From an uncultured Acidimicrobiaceae bacterium (GTDB taxonomy: Bacteria > Actinomycetota > Acidimicrobiia > Acidimicrobiales > MedAcidi-G1), in the NCBI GenBank assembly GCA_913054115.1, contig CAJXIS010000155.1:1-5775 (forward strand): a stretch of 5,775 nucleotides of DNA, given 5' to 3'. The translations under genes were made by a program, and so were the position numbers. Each line of letters begins with the position of its first letter. Within the stretch, counting starts at the first letter, position 1. Under the pieces are notes generated by a model. The model was given only the letters and a program-made list of their open reading frames with translations, made no database searches and was not told where the DNA came from. Positions 1 through 5,479 of the stretch are shown here, in pieces.

Positions 1-663
1 GACGGCGCGCTTGATCTTCTTCTCGATGGCTGCGGGTTCGTCGAGCAGAGAGATCGAGCCCTGGGGGCTGTCCTCGGACTTGGACATCTTGTTGTCGGGC
101 TGTTGGAGGTCCATGACGCGGGCACCGGCAGGCGGCACGACCGCCCTGGGCACGACGAACGTGTCGCCGTAGCGCGAGTTGAACCGTTCGGCGATGTCGC
201 GGGTGAGCTCGATGTGCTGGCGCTGGTCCTCGCCGACCGGTACCTCGTCGGTGTCGTACAGGAGGATGTCGGCGGCCTGGAGTGCGGGGTAGGTGAACAG
301 GCCTCCCGACACGAAACCGGCCTGGTCGGACTTGTCCTTGAACTGGGTCATGCGGCGCAGTTCGCCGAAGGCGGCTGTGCATTCCATGAGCCAGGCGCAT
401 TCGGAGTGCTCGTGGACGTGGCTCTGCACGAAGAGGGTGCAGCGTTCGGGGTCGAGGCCGACGGCGATGAGCATCTGGGCCAGCGACAGCGTCGATGCCC
501 GCAGCTCGTCGGGGTCCTGCTGGGTGGTGAGGGCGTGGAGGTCGACGACGCAGTAGACGGCGTCGGCCCGGTCCTGGAGGTCGACCCAGTTGCGGAGTGC
601 CCCGAGGAGGTTCCCGAGGTGGACCGAACCGGACGGCTTGATGCCGGAGAAGACGCGTGACAT
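1..663 (-). CDS. trpS: Tryptophanyl-tRNA synthetase, N-terminal 221 residues (cut by window edge)
   Basis: Cytoplasmic class Ic aminoacyl-tRNA synthetase that activates tryptophan with ATP and loads it onto tRNA-Trp. Read on the minus strand from the ATG at 663-661, the frame is open to the window edge. The protein begins MSRVFSGIKPSG and carries the HIGH-type signature as HLGN (residues 15-18), the YCVVDLHALT segment that follows it in TrpS (37-46), GGLFTYPALQAADILLY (120-136), VGEDQRQHIELTRDIAERFN (143-162), and the KMSKS loop intact at 192-196. These all occur in order at the family's usual spacing, so TrpS rather than TyrS is clear. Family members are about 330-340 residues, so roughly one third, the tRNA-binding C-terminal part, lies outside the window. 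There is no Shine-Dalgarno sequence before the ATG; a TACCCT box 7 nt upstream suggests a leaderless transcript. It is divergent from scpA and shares a 116-bp intergenic region with it. Confidence 0.96.
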   Translation of the reverse strand, partial: MSRVFSGIKPSGSVHLGNLLGALRNWVDLQDRADAVYCVVDLHALTTQQDPDELRASTLSLAQMLIAVGLDPERCTLFVQSHVHEHSECAWLMECTAAFGELRRMTQFKDKSDQAGFVSGGLFTYPALQAADILLYDTDEVPVGEDQRQHIELTRDIAERFNSRYGDTFVVPRAVVPPAGARVMDLQQPDNKMSKSEDSPQGSISLLDEPAAIEKKIKRAV

Positions 664-670
664 GGCGGGC

Positions 671-676
671 AGGGTA
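671..676 (-). promoter_or_regulatory. Candidate -10 box (TACCCT) for leaderless trpS
   Basis: On the minus strand, TACCCT fits the actinobacterial TANNNT -10 consensus and ends 7 nt before the trpS ATG. Transcription would therefore start at or next to the A of the start codon. No convincing -35 hexamer is visible, and no Shine-Dalgarno sequence lies between the box and the ATG, as expected for a leaderless mRNA. This is inferred from position and motif only. Confidence 0.55.
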
Positions 677-714
677 GCGGGAGGCCTGTGGCCGGACGGG
701 GAGCACGGGGCTTT

Positions 715-731
715 CGACCCCGTCCGGGGTC
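715..731. repeat. Inverted repeat between the divergent trpS and scpA promoters
   Basis: The perfect 6-bp arms GACCCC (715-720) and GGGGTC (726-731) are separated by 5 nt. A second, mutually exclusive pair, ACGGGG (704-709) and CCCCGT (718-723), overlaps it. The dyad lies about 50-65 bp upstream of both predicted transcription starts, so if those starts are right it acts as DNA rather than RNA. It could be an operator shared by both genes. Short G/C-only arms also arise readily by chance in DNA this GC-rich. Confidence 0.3.
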
Positions 732-765
732 CGCGTCCATGCACCGCCTGATGCCCGGGACTCCC

Positions 766-771
766 TAGGGT
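766..771 (+). promoter_or_regulatory. Candidate -10 box (TAGGGT) for leaderless scpA
   Basis: TAGGGT fits TANNNT and ends 8 nt before the GTG at 780. This is nearly the mirror image of the trpS box on the other strand. No -35 element resembling TTGAC is seen at the usual spacing. The geometry predicts transcription starting at, or 1 nt from, the G of the start codon, which supports GTG 780 as the true start of scpA. Confidence 0.55.
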
Positions 772-779
772 CTGGGGTC

Positions 780-1553
780 GTGAGCGTCACCGTGACCACC
801 CCTGTCTACGAGGGGCCGTTCGACCTGTTGCTGCACCTGATCCTGAAGGAGGAGGTGGAGCTCTACGAGCTCGAGTTGGCGACGATCGTCGATGCGTTCA
901 TCGCCGAGATGGGGCGCCTCGACGAACTCGACCTCGAGGTGGCCACCGAGTTCCTCCTGATCGCATCGATCCTCGTCGAACTCAAGACGCGGCGGCTGCT
1001 GCCGGGCAAAGGCGACCTCGACCTCGACGAGGAGTTCGCCGTCTGGGAGGAGCGCGACCTGCTGCTGTCCCGGCTGCTCGAGTGCAAGACCTTCAAAGAC
1101 GCTGCGATCGTCCTGCGTCGGCTGTCCACCGAAGCGTGCCTCTCGATGCCGCGCCGGGCCGGGCCCGACGACCGCTTCCTCGACCTGATGCCCGACCTGC
1201 TCGAGGGTGTGACGGCGGACGACCTGCAGCGGGCCTTCCTGCGGGCGCTCGAGCCGCGGCCCGTCGAACGCATCGACACGTTCCACATCGCGCCCATCAG
1301 GATCAGCGTCGCCGAGGCCGTCACCGAGCTCGTCGCGACGCTGTCGACCAGCGGTCCGACGACCTTCCGGCGCATGACCCGGCACCTCGACGAGCGCCTG
1401 GAGGTCGTCGTCCGGTTCCTCGCCGTTCTCGAGCTCTACAAGCAGGGCTTCGTCGAGATCGACCAGGTGGGCGCCTTCGGCGACATCCACGTGCGGTGGT
1501 GGCCCGGAGCCGATCCCGCAGAGGTCGAGCTCATCGACGCCTACGAGGGCTGA
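780..1553 (+). CDS. scpA: Segregation and condensation protein A (kleisin of SMC-ScpAB)
   Basis: ScpA is the bacterial kleisin. It bridges the two heads of the SMC dimer and binds ScpB to form the condensin that compacts and separates replicated chromosomes on the nucleoid. The 257-residue protein has the diagnostic N-terminal YEGPFDLLLHLI (residues 10-21), followed by the leucine- and glutamate-rich helices of the SMC-neck-binding domain, with LIASILVELKTRRLLP as the most typical stretch. The C-terminal winged helix that binds the SMC head is recognisable from VVRFLAVLELYKQGFVEI near residues 210-227. Length is normal for the family. The GTG start is chosen because the YEGPFDLLL motif follows within ten residues and a -10 box lies 8 nt upstream; there is no Shine-Dalgarno sequence. 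The stop is 3 nt before scpB, the usual partner. No smc gene lies in the window. Confidence 0.96.
   Translation: MSVTVTTPVYEGPFDLLLHLILKEEVELYELELATIVDAFIAEMGRLDELDLEVATEFLLIASILVELKTRRLLPGKGDLDLDEEFAVWEERDLLLSRLLECKTFKDAAIVLRRLSTEACLSMPRRAGPDDRFLDLMPDLLEGVTADDLQRAFLRALEPRPVERIDTFHIAPIRISVAEAVTELVATLSTSGPTTFRRMTRHLDERLEVVVRFLAVLELYKQGFVEIDQVGAFGDIHVRWWPGADPAEVELIDAYEG
1545..1549 (+). promoter_or_regulatory. Ribosome binding site of scpB (GAGGG)
   Basis: GAGGG lies inside the last codons of scpA, 7 nt before the GTG at 1557. It supports that start over a later in-frame GTG at 1605, which has no comparable site at proper spacing. The position couples scpB translation to that of scpA. Confidence 0.6.
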
Positions 1554-1556
1554 TCC

Positions 1557-2270
1557 GTGGACTCGTTGCAGGGAGGGAACCGAGACGACGCCGACGCCGC
1601 CGGCGTGGAGGTACGTCGGGCCATCGAGGCCATGCTCATGGTCGCCCTCGACCCGGTCCCACCCAACCTCCTGGCACAGCTCCTCGAGGTCCCGACCGAA
1701 GAGGTGGAACGTGTCTGCCGGGGCCTGGCTGCGACCTACGTCGACGAGGGGCGCGGGTTCTCGCTCGCCCGGGTGGCCGGCGGGTTCCGCTTTCAGAGCC
1801 ATCCCGACCAGGCGGCATGGGTCGAGCGCTTCGTGCTCGAGGGACAGAGCTCGCGGCTCACCAGCGCCGCCCTCGAGACCCTGGCGATCGTCGCCTACAA
1901 ACAACCCGTGTCCAGGGGGCAGGTCTCAGCGATCCGTGGCGTCGACGTCGATGGCGTGATGCGCACGCTCCAACACCGTGGGTACATCGTCGGGCTGTCC
2001 CGCGATCCCGGTCCCGGCAATGCGGTGCTGTTCGGCACCACCTCGTTCTTCCTCGAACGCCTCGGCCTCGATTCTGTCCACAACCTGCCGCCGTTGGGCG
2101 AGTTCGTGCCCGGCGCCGAGGTCGTCGAGGCCCTCGAGCGCAGGCTGCGTGTCGGTGTCGACCTGGTCGACGGGACCTCGGATCTCGACGAACCCATCGA
2201 GGAACCTGTCGATGCCGGAGAGCCGTCGGTCGCCGAGGTGTTGGGCGCCGACGGCCCCGCCGAGGCCTGA
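1557..2270 (+). CDS. scpB: Segregation and condensation protein B (winged-helix partner of ScpA)
   Basis: ScpB forms a dimer that clamps the middle of ScpA in the SMC-ScpAB condensin. The 237-residue protein contains two winged-helix domains. The first spans about residues 17-90 (AIEAMLMVALDPVPPNLLA, then GGFRFQS). The second spans about 98-175, with the family signature LTSAALETLAIVAYKQPVSR at 101-120, then IRGVDVDGVMRTLQHRGYI and GRS-type LSRDPGPGNAVLFGTT. The segment FFLERLGLDSVHNLPPLGEF (164-183) is the usual end of the conserved region. Beyond it lies a variable tail from about residue 198, rich in Asp, Glu, Pro and Gly, which is probably disordered. The GTG start is only 3 nt after the scpA stop, so the two subunits are almost certainly co-transcribed and translationally coupled. 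Confidence 0.96.
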   Translation: MDSLQGGNRDDADAAGVEVRRAIEAMLMVALDPVPPNLLAQLLEVPTEEVERVCRGLAATYVDEGRGFSLARVAGGFRFQSHPDQAAWVERFVLEGQSSRLTSAALETLAIVAYKQPVSRGQVSAIRGVDVDGVMRTLQHRGYIVGLSRDPGPGNAVLFGTTSFFLERLGLDSVHNLPPLGEFVPGAEVVEALERRLRVGVDLVDGTSDLDEPIEEPVDAGEPSVAEVLGADGPAEA

Positions 2271-2296
2271 GCGGCCGGACGGGATTTCGGGACAGG

Positions 2297-3022
2297 ATGG
2301 CAGCGGACGACGAGGGGATACGCCTCCAGAAGGTGCTGGCACGCGCCGGCTTCGGGAGCCGGCGGGTGTGTGACGACATCATCGCCGCCGGCCGGGTCCT
2401 GGTCAACGGGTCGGTCGCAGTGCTCGGGCGGCGGGTCGATCCGGAGACGGCCATGATCCTGGTTGATGGTGCGCCGGTGGGTGTTCGGCCGGGGCTCGTC
2501 TACTACCTGCTCAACAAGCCGGCCGGGGTCGTGACGACGGCCGACGATCCACAGGGTCGCCCGGTCGTCATCGACCTGGTGCCTGACGAACCCCGGGTCT
2601 TTCCGGTCGGCCGCCTCGACCTCGACACCGAGGGACTGCTGCTGCTGACCAACGACGGGGAACTCGCCAACCGCATCACCCACCCCTCGTACGGGGTCGA
2701 GAAGGAGTACGTGGCGCACGTGGAGGGGGTGCCGAGTCGGGCCGCACTGCGGTTGTTGCGCGAGGGCGTCGAGCTCGACGACGGGATCACCGCACCGGCG
2801 CGGGTGACGCCGATCGAGCCGAACGTCCTGCGACTCGTCATCCACGAGGGCCGCAACCGTCAGGTGCGACGCATGTGTGACGCCGTCGGGCACCCCGTCA
2901 TCCGCCTGGTACGCACCCGGATCGGGCCGCTCATCGACCATTCGATCCGACCCGGCACCTGGCGCTCCCTCGAGTTCGATGAGCTGAGGGCGCTCGAACG
3001 GTCGGTCGCCGACGATGCCTGA
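2297..3022 (+). CDS. rluB: RsuA/RluB-family ribosomal RNA pseudouridine synthase
   Basis: This enzyme isomerises a specific uridine to pseudouridine in rRNA. The gene beside scpB is normally the RluB type, acting on helix 80/90-region 23S rRNA (U2605 in E. coli numbering); the exact target here is inferred from context. The 241-residue protein begins with an S4 RNA-binding domain (IRLQKVLARAGFGSRRVCDD, 8-27; GRVLVNG, 32-38). The catalytic domain follows: YYLLNKPAGVVTT (69-81), the active-site motif GRLDLDTEGLLLLTNDGELA (105-124) with Asp108 as catalytic nucleophile, EKEYVAHVEG (135-144), and IHEGRNRQVRRMCDAVGHPV (182-201). The frame is open far upstream through scpB and scpA, but the ATG at 2297 places the S4 domain at the N-terminus as in all relatives. 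A weak GGGA lies 4 nt before it. The gene starts 26 nt after scpB. Confidence 0.93.
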   Translation: MAADDEGIRLQKVLARAGFGSRRVCDDIIAAGRVLVNGSVAVLGRRVDPETAMILVDGAPVGVRPGLVYYLLNKPAGVVTTADDPQGRPVVIDLVPDEPRVFPVGRLDLDTEGLLLLTNDGELANRITHPSYGVEKEYVAHVEGVPSRAALRLLREGVELDDGITAPARVTPIEPNVLRLVIHEGRNRQVRRMCDAVGHPVIRLVRTRIGPLIDHSIRPGTWRSLEFDELRALERSVADDA

Positions 3023-3065
3023 GGCGGGTTCAGCCCATGGATAATCCGTCAGGCCGTCGAAGGGG

Positions 3066-3090
3066 TGGCCGGTAGCATCGGCCATATGGC
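3066..3090. repeat. Inverted repeat around the tyrA -10 box, overlapping a palindrome at the predicted transcription start
   Basis: TGGCCG (3066-3071) and CGGCCA (3079-3084) form perfect 6-bp arms around a 7-nt centre that contains the TAGCAT box. Overlapping the right arm, GCCATATGGC (3081-3090) is a perfect 10-bp palindrome centred on the predicted transcription start and including the ATG at 3086. Three copies of a GGCC/TGGC-like half-site thus cover the core promoter, which would suit a repressor. No regulator is identified. Confidence 0.35.
3073..3078 (+). promoter_or_regulatory. Candidate -10 box (TAGCAT) of the tyrA-aroA-cmk unit
   Basis: TAGCAT matches TANNNT and ends 7 nt before the ATG at 3086. 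The geometry is the same as at trpS and almost the same as at scpA. It lies in the only large gap (119 bp) on the plus strand, so an internal promoter here would start a second transcription unit. No clear -35 hexamer is seen. Promoter activity is an inference. Confidence 0.5.
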
Positions 3091-3145
3091 ACGCCCCTCA
3101 GGTCCCGTCGGGGCCCATGCGCGCCCGGTGCGGGACAGCCGATGA
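3086..3145 (+). CDS. Putative 19-residue leader peptide overlapping the tyrA start
   Basis: An ATG placed 7 nt after the TAGCAT box opens a 19-codon frame encoding MARPSGPVGAHARPVRDSR. Its TGA (3143-3145) overlaps the tyrA ATG (3142-3144) as ATGA, the classical arrangement for stop-restart translational coupling. It has no Shine-Dalgarno sequence, as expected if translation starts at the 5' end of a leaderless mRNA. The peptide is rich in Arg, Pro, Ala and Gly and has no Tyr, Phe or Trp codon, so it does not fit a classical aromatic amino acid attenuator. It may simply deliver ribosomes to tyrA, whose own ribosome binding site is weak, or respond to arginine/proline translation. I do not recognise the peptide. 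Translation is unproven, and the frame could be a chance product of short spacing. Confidence 0.4.
   Translation: MARPSGPVGAHARPVRDSR
3093..3114 (+). other. Possible mRNA hairpin inside the tyrA leader
   Basis: GCCCC (3093-3097) can pair with GGGGC (3110-3114) across a 12-nt loop. If transcription starts near 3086, this stem would sit within the first 30 nt of the mRNA, inside the leader frame and upstream of tyrA. No U-run follows, so it is not a terminator. Five G/C pairs in GC-rich DNA are weak evidence. Confidence 0.2.
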
Positions 3146-4209
3146 GTCGGCGGGCCACCGTCGTGGGTGTCGGCCTGATCGGTGGCTCGATCGGGATGGC
3201 GCTCCGGGAGGCGGGCTGGCATGTCAGCGGCGTCGATTCGGACGGGGAGTGCTGTGTGCGCGGGCTCGAACTCGGGGCCATCGACGCGGTCGGCTGGGAT
3301 CCGGCTGCCGAGATCACCTTCGTGGCGGTCCCTGTCGGGGTCGTCACGCAACTCGTCGCTGATGCCTTGGAGAGCTCGCCCGACGGTGTCGTGACCGACG
3401 TGGGCGGCGTCAAGGCGGCGATCGTCCATGCCATCGACGACCCCCGCTTCGTCGGTGGCCATCCGATGGCCGGCTCGGAGCTGGAAGGCGTCGCAGGAGC
3501 CGATGCTTCGATGTTCCGGGGCGCCAACTGGGTGCTTACCCCTGTTGTCGGCACGGGCGACGACGCCTTCACCAGGGTGCGTGCGGTCGTGCGGTCGTTG
3601 GGCGCCGAGGTGGTGACCCTCGCCCCCGAACGACACGACGCACTCGTGGCCATCGTCTCCCACGTCCCGCACCTCACAGCAGCATCGCTGGTCGGGCTCG
3701 CCGCGAGAAGGTCCGAGGAGCACTCGGCGGTACTGCGGCTGGCGGCCGGAGGTTTCCGGGACATGACACGGATCGCCGCAGGCCATCCCGGCATCTGGCC
3801 CGACATCTGCGCCGAGAACCGGACGGCCATCACCGAGGCGCTCGACGACCTGATCGGCGCACTGGGGGAGGTGCGACGGGAGGTCGCCGAGACCGACGGG
3901 GTGCAGCTGCTGCAGCGCCTCGAGTCGGCACGGGCGGCACGGATGAGCCTGCCAACCGGTGCGCCTCCTCCGTCCGAACTGCTCGAGGTCCGGATCTCTG
4001 TGCTCGACCGCAAGGGAGAGATCGCCTCGGTCGCCGCCCTCGCCTCGGACCTCGACGTCAACATCTACGACCTCGAGATCGCCCACTCGGCCGAGGGTGA
4101 CCGGGGCGTGATCGTGCTGATCGTGGACGCCCTGCTGTCCGGCCGGCTCATGGAGGGTCTCGAGGGGCTCGACTACCGGCCCACCTCGCGCCCGTTGACG
4201 CAGGGTTGA
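3142..4209 (+). CDS. tyrA: Prephenate dehydrogenase with C-terminal ACT domain
   Basis: This enzyme oxidatively decarboxylates prephenate to 4-hydroxyphenylpyruvate with NAD(P)+, the committed step to tyrosine in the cytoplasm. The 355-residue protein opens directly into a Rossmann fold: VVGVGLIGGSIGMAL (7-21) with the Gly-rich loop at 9-15, and Asp32 (VDSD) at the end of the second strand, a position that usually favours NAD+ over NADP+. Family motifs follow in order: DVGGVKAAI (86-94), FVGGHPMAGSE (103-113), SHVPHLTAASL (173-183) and AGGFRDMTRIAAGHPGIWPDI (202-222). Residues about 281-355 form an ACT-type regulatory domain (VRISVLDRKGEIASVAAL, then DVNIYDLEI), suggesting feedback control, most likely by tyrosine. 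No chorismate mutase domain is fused. The ATG is fixed by the Rossmann fold starting at residue 5; a weak GGGA lies 6 nt upstream, and the start overlaps the stop of a 19-codon leader frame. The stop is 3 nt before aroA. Confidence 0.95.
   Translation: MSRRATVVGVGLIGGSIGMALREAGWHVSGVDSDGECCVRGLELGAIDAVGWDPAAEITFVAVPVGVVTQLVADALESSPDGVVTDVGGVKAAIVHAIDDPRFVGGHPMAGSELEGVAGADASMFRGANWVLTPVVGTGDDAFTRVRAVVRSLGAEVVTLAPERHDALVAIVSHVPHLTAASLVGLAARRSEEHSAVLRLAAGGFRDMTRIAAGHPGIWPDICAENRTAITEALDDLIGALGEVRREVAETDGVQLLQRLESARAARMSLPTGAPPPSELLEVRISVLDRKGEIASVAALASDLDVNIYDLEIAHSAEGDRGVIVLIVDALLSGRLMEGLEGLDYRPTSRPLTQG
4201..4205 (+). promoter_or_regulatory. Ribosome binding site of aroA (CAGGG)
   Basis: CAGGG in the final codons of tyrA ends 7 nt before the GTG at 4213 and decides that start. 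The site lies inside tyrA, so ribosomes finishing tyrA would expose it, consistent with translational coupling. Confidence 0.55.
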
Positions 4210-4212
4210 GTC

Positions 4213-5475
4213 GTGCCGGTCCTCGTGGTCGATCCGGGTGGGCCGCTCCGGGGGCACCTGCGTGTCCCCGGCGACAAGTCGATCTCGCACCGCGTGCTGA
4301 TGCTGGCCGCCCTGGCGGACGGATCGTCCACGATCCGTGGGCTGAGCGGGGGTGGGGACGTCCGCTGCACGCTGTCGATCGTCGGGCAGCTCGGCGCCGA
4401 CGTGGACGAAGGCGCCGACGGGACCCTGCGCATCGGGGGTGGCTCGCTGCACGAGCCCGCAGAGGTGCTCGACGTCGGCAACTCGGGCACCGGCATCCGC
4501 CTGTTGGCCGGGATGCTCGCCGGGTTGCCGTTCCGTTCCGTGCTCGACGGCGATGCCTCGATCCGCCGACGCCCTATGGACCGCGTGCTCGCCCCCCTTG
4601 CGCAGATGGGGGCACGGGTGTCGGGGATCGACGGATCGACGCTGGCGCCGTTGACGATCGACGGCGGGGGCCTGACCGGCATCGACTACGAGCCGCCGTT
4701 GGCGAGCGCCCAGGTGAAGGGTTGCGTCCTGTTCGCCGGACTGTCGGCCGACGGACCCACGACGGTGGTGGAGCCGCTTCGGACACGGACGCACACCGAG
4801 GAGCTGTTCGCCGCCACGGGCATCGACGTCATCGACGAACCGGGCCGGGTCACGGTCGCTCCGGGACGGCCCAGGCCGTTCGAACACGATGTCGAGGGAG
4901 ATCCCTCGCAGGCCGCCTTCTGGGCCGTGGCGGCTTCGATCGTCCCGGGTTCGGAGGTCGTGGTCGGTCACGTGTACCGGGGACCGGCACGCACCGGCTT
5001 CGTGGACGTGCTGCGACGGATGGGTGCCGACCTGCACCACGATCCGGCGACCGGTGACCTGGCCGTGCGTGCCGCCGCCCTGCACGGCACGGTCGTGGGC
5101 GCCGACGAGGTGCCGGGCCTGGTCGACGAGATTCCGGTGCTCGCCGTCGCCGCTGCCTGCGCCGGGGGCGAGACCCGCTTCGAGGGCGTGGCGGAGCTCC
5201 GGGTCAAGGAGAGCGACCGGCTGGCGACGGTCGAGGAAATGCTCGCAGCGATGGGTGCCGCTGTCCATGTCGAAGGCGATGTCCTGGTGGTCCGGGGTGG
5301 GCGCCTGCGCGGTGCCTCCGTGCGTTCGCACCATGACCATCGGATCGCCATGGCTGCAGCCGTGGCGGCACTGGTGGCCGACGGTCCGACCACGATCGAC
5401 GGCTGGGAGTCGGTCGCCACCAGCTACCCGGCCTTCGCCGATGACCTGGCCGGCCTGCGCTCCGGGGGAGGCTGA
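4213..5475 (+). CDS. aroA: 3-phosphoshikimate 1-carboxyvinyltransferase (EPSP synthase)
   Basis: AroA transfers the enolpyruvyl group of phosphoenolpyruvate to shikimate 3-phosphate, the sixth step of the shikimate pathway leading to chorismate. The 420-residue length is normal. Substrate-binding motifs are intact: VPGDKSISHR (18-27) with Lys22, Ser23 and Arg27; VGNSGTGIRLLAG (88-100); DASIRRRPMDRVL (114-126); SAQVKG (165-170); Asp305 in VDEIPVLAVAA, the likely general base region; RVKESDRL (330-337) with Glu333; and SHHDHRIAMA (372-381). The motif EPLRTRTHTEEL (187-198) corresponds to the class II-type RDHTE region, with Thr in the usual Asp position. The loop that holds Ala in the glyphosate-tolerant CP4 enzyme has Gly92 here, so the sequence gives no reason to expect that kind of tolerance. 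The GTG start lies 3 nt after the tyrA stop, and cmk follows after 4 nt. Confidence 0.96.
   Translation: MPVLVVDPGGPLRGHLRVPGDKSISHRVLMLAALADGSSTIRGLSGGGDVRCTLSIVGQLGADVDEGADGTLRIGGGSLHEPAEVLDVGNSGTGIRLLAGMLAGLPFRSVLDGDASIRRRPMDRVLAPLAQMGARVSGIDGSTLAPLTIDGGGLTGIDYEPPLASAQVKGCVLFAGLSADGPTTVVEPLRTRTHTEELFAATGIDVIDEPGRVTVAPGRPRPFEHDVEGDPSQAAFWAVAASIVPGSEVVVGHVYRGPARTGFVDVLRRMGADLHHDPATGDLAVRAAALHGTVVGADEVPGLVDEIPVLAVAAACAGGETRFEGVAELRVKESDRLATVEEMLAAMGAAVHVEGDVLVVRGGRLRGASVRSHHDHRIAMAAAVAALVADGPTTIDGWESVATSYPAFADDLAGLRSGGG
5464..5471 (+). promoter_or_regulatory. Strong ribosome binding site of cmk (GGGGGAGG)
   Basis: GGGGGAGG overlaps the last codons of aroA and ends 8 nt before the cmk ATG at 5480. 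It is the best Shine-Dalgarno sequence in the window and fixes the cmk start. Confidence 0.75.
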
Positions 5476-5479
5476 TCCC

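Noticed and set aside
103..660. Open frame of 185 codons on the plus strand opposite trpS
   Set aside because: The minus strand encodes TrpS with HLGN and KMSKS motifs at correct spacing. The plus-strand translation has no family features.
664..779. T-box or other riboswitch controlling trpS
   Set aside because: The predicted transcription start lies at the start codon, leaving no 5' untranslated RNA, and no T-box sequence is visible.
1605..1607. Alternative GTG start for scpB
   Set aside because: No suitable ribosome binding site precedes it, whereas GTG 1557 has GAGGG at 7 nt and lies 3 nt after scpA. It would shorten only a variable N-terminus, so it is not fully excluded.
765..1904. Open frame of 379 codons on the minus strand opposite scpA and scpB
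   Set aside because: Same cause: it lies antisense to two clear genes, its composition is biased, and it has no motif.
1082..2296. Long upstream extension of the rluB frame, which would give a 646-residue protein
   Set aside because: The extension overlaps scpA and scpB in another frame and is Arg/Gly/Pro-rich with no domain. The S4 domain that starts RluB proteins begins just after the ATG at 2297.
3023..3065. Rho-independent terminator after rluB
   Set aside because: There is only a short imperfect pairing (GGG with CCC) and no T-run. Read-through into tyrA cannot be ruled out.
3086..3145. Classical tyrosine, phenylalanine or tryptophan attenuator upstream of tyrA
   Set aside because: The leader frame has no aromatic codons, and no terminator hairpin with a U-run lies before tyrA.
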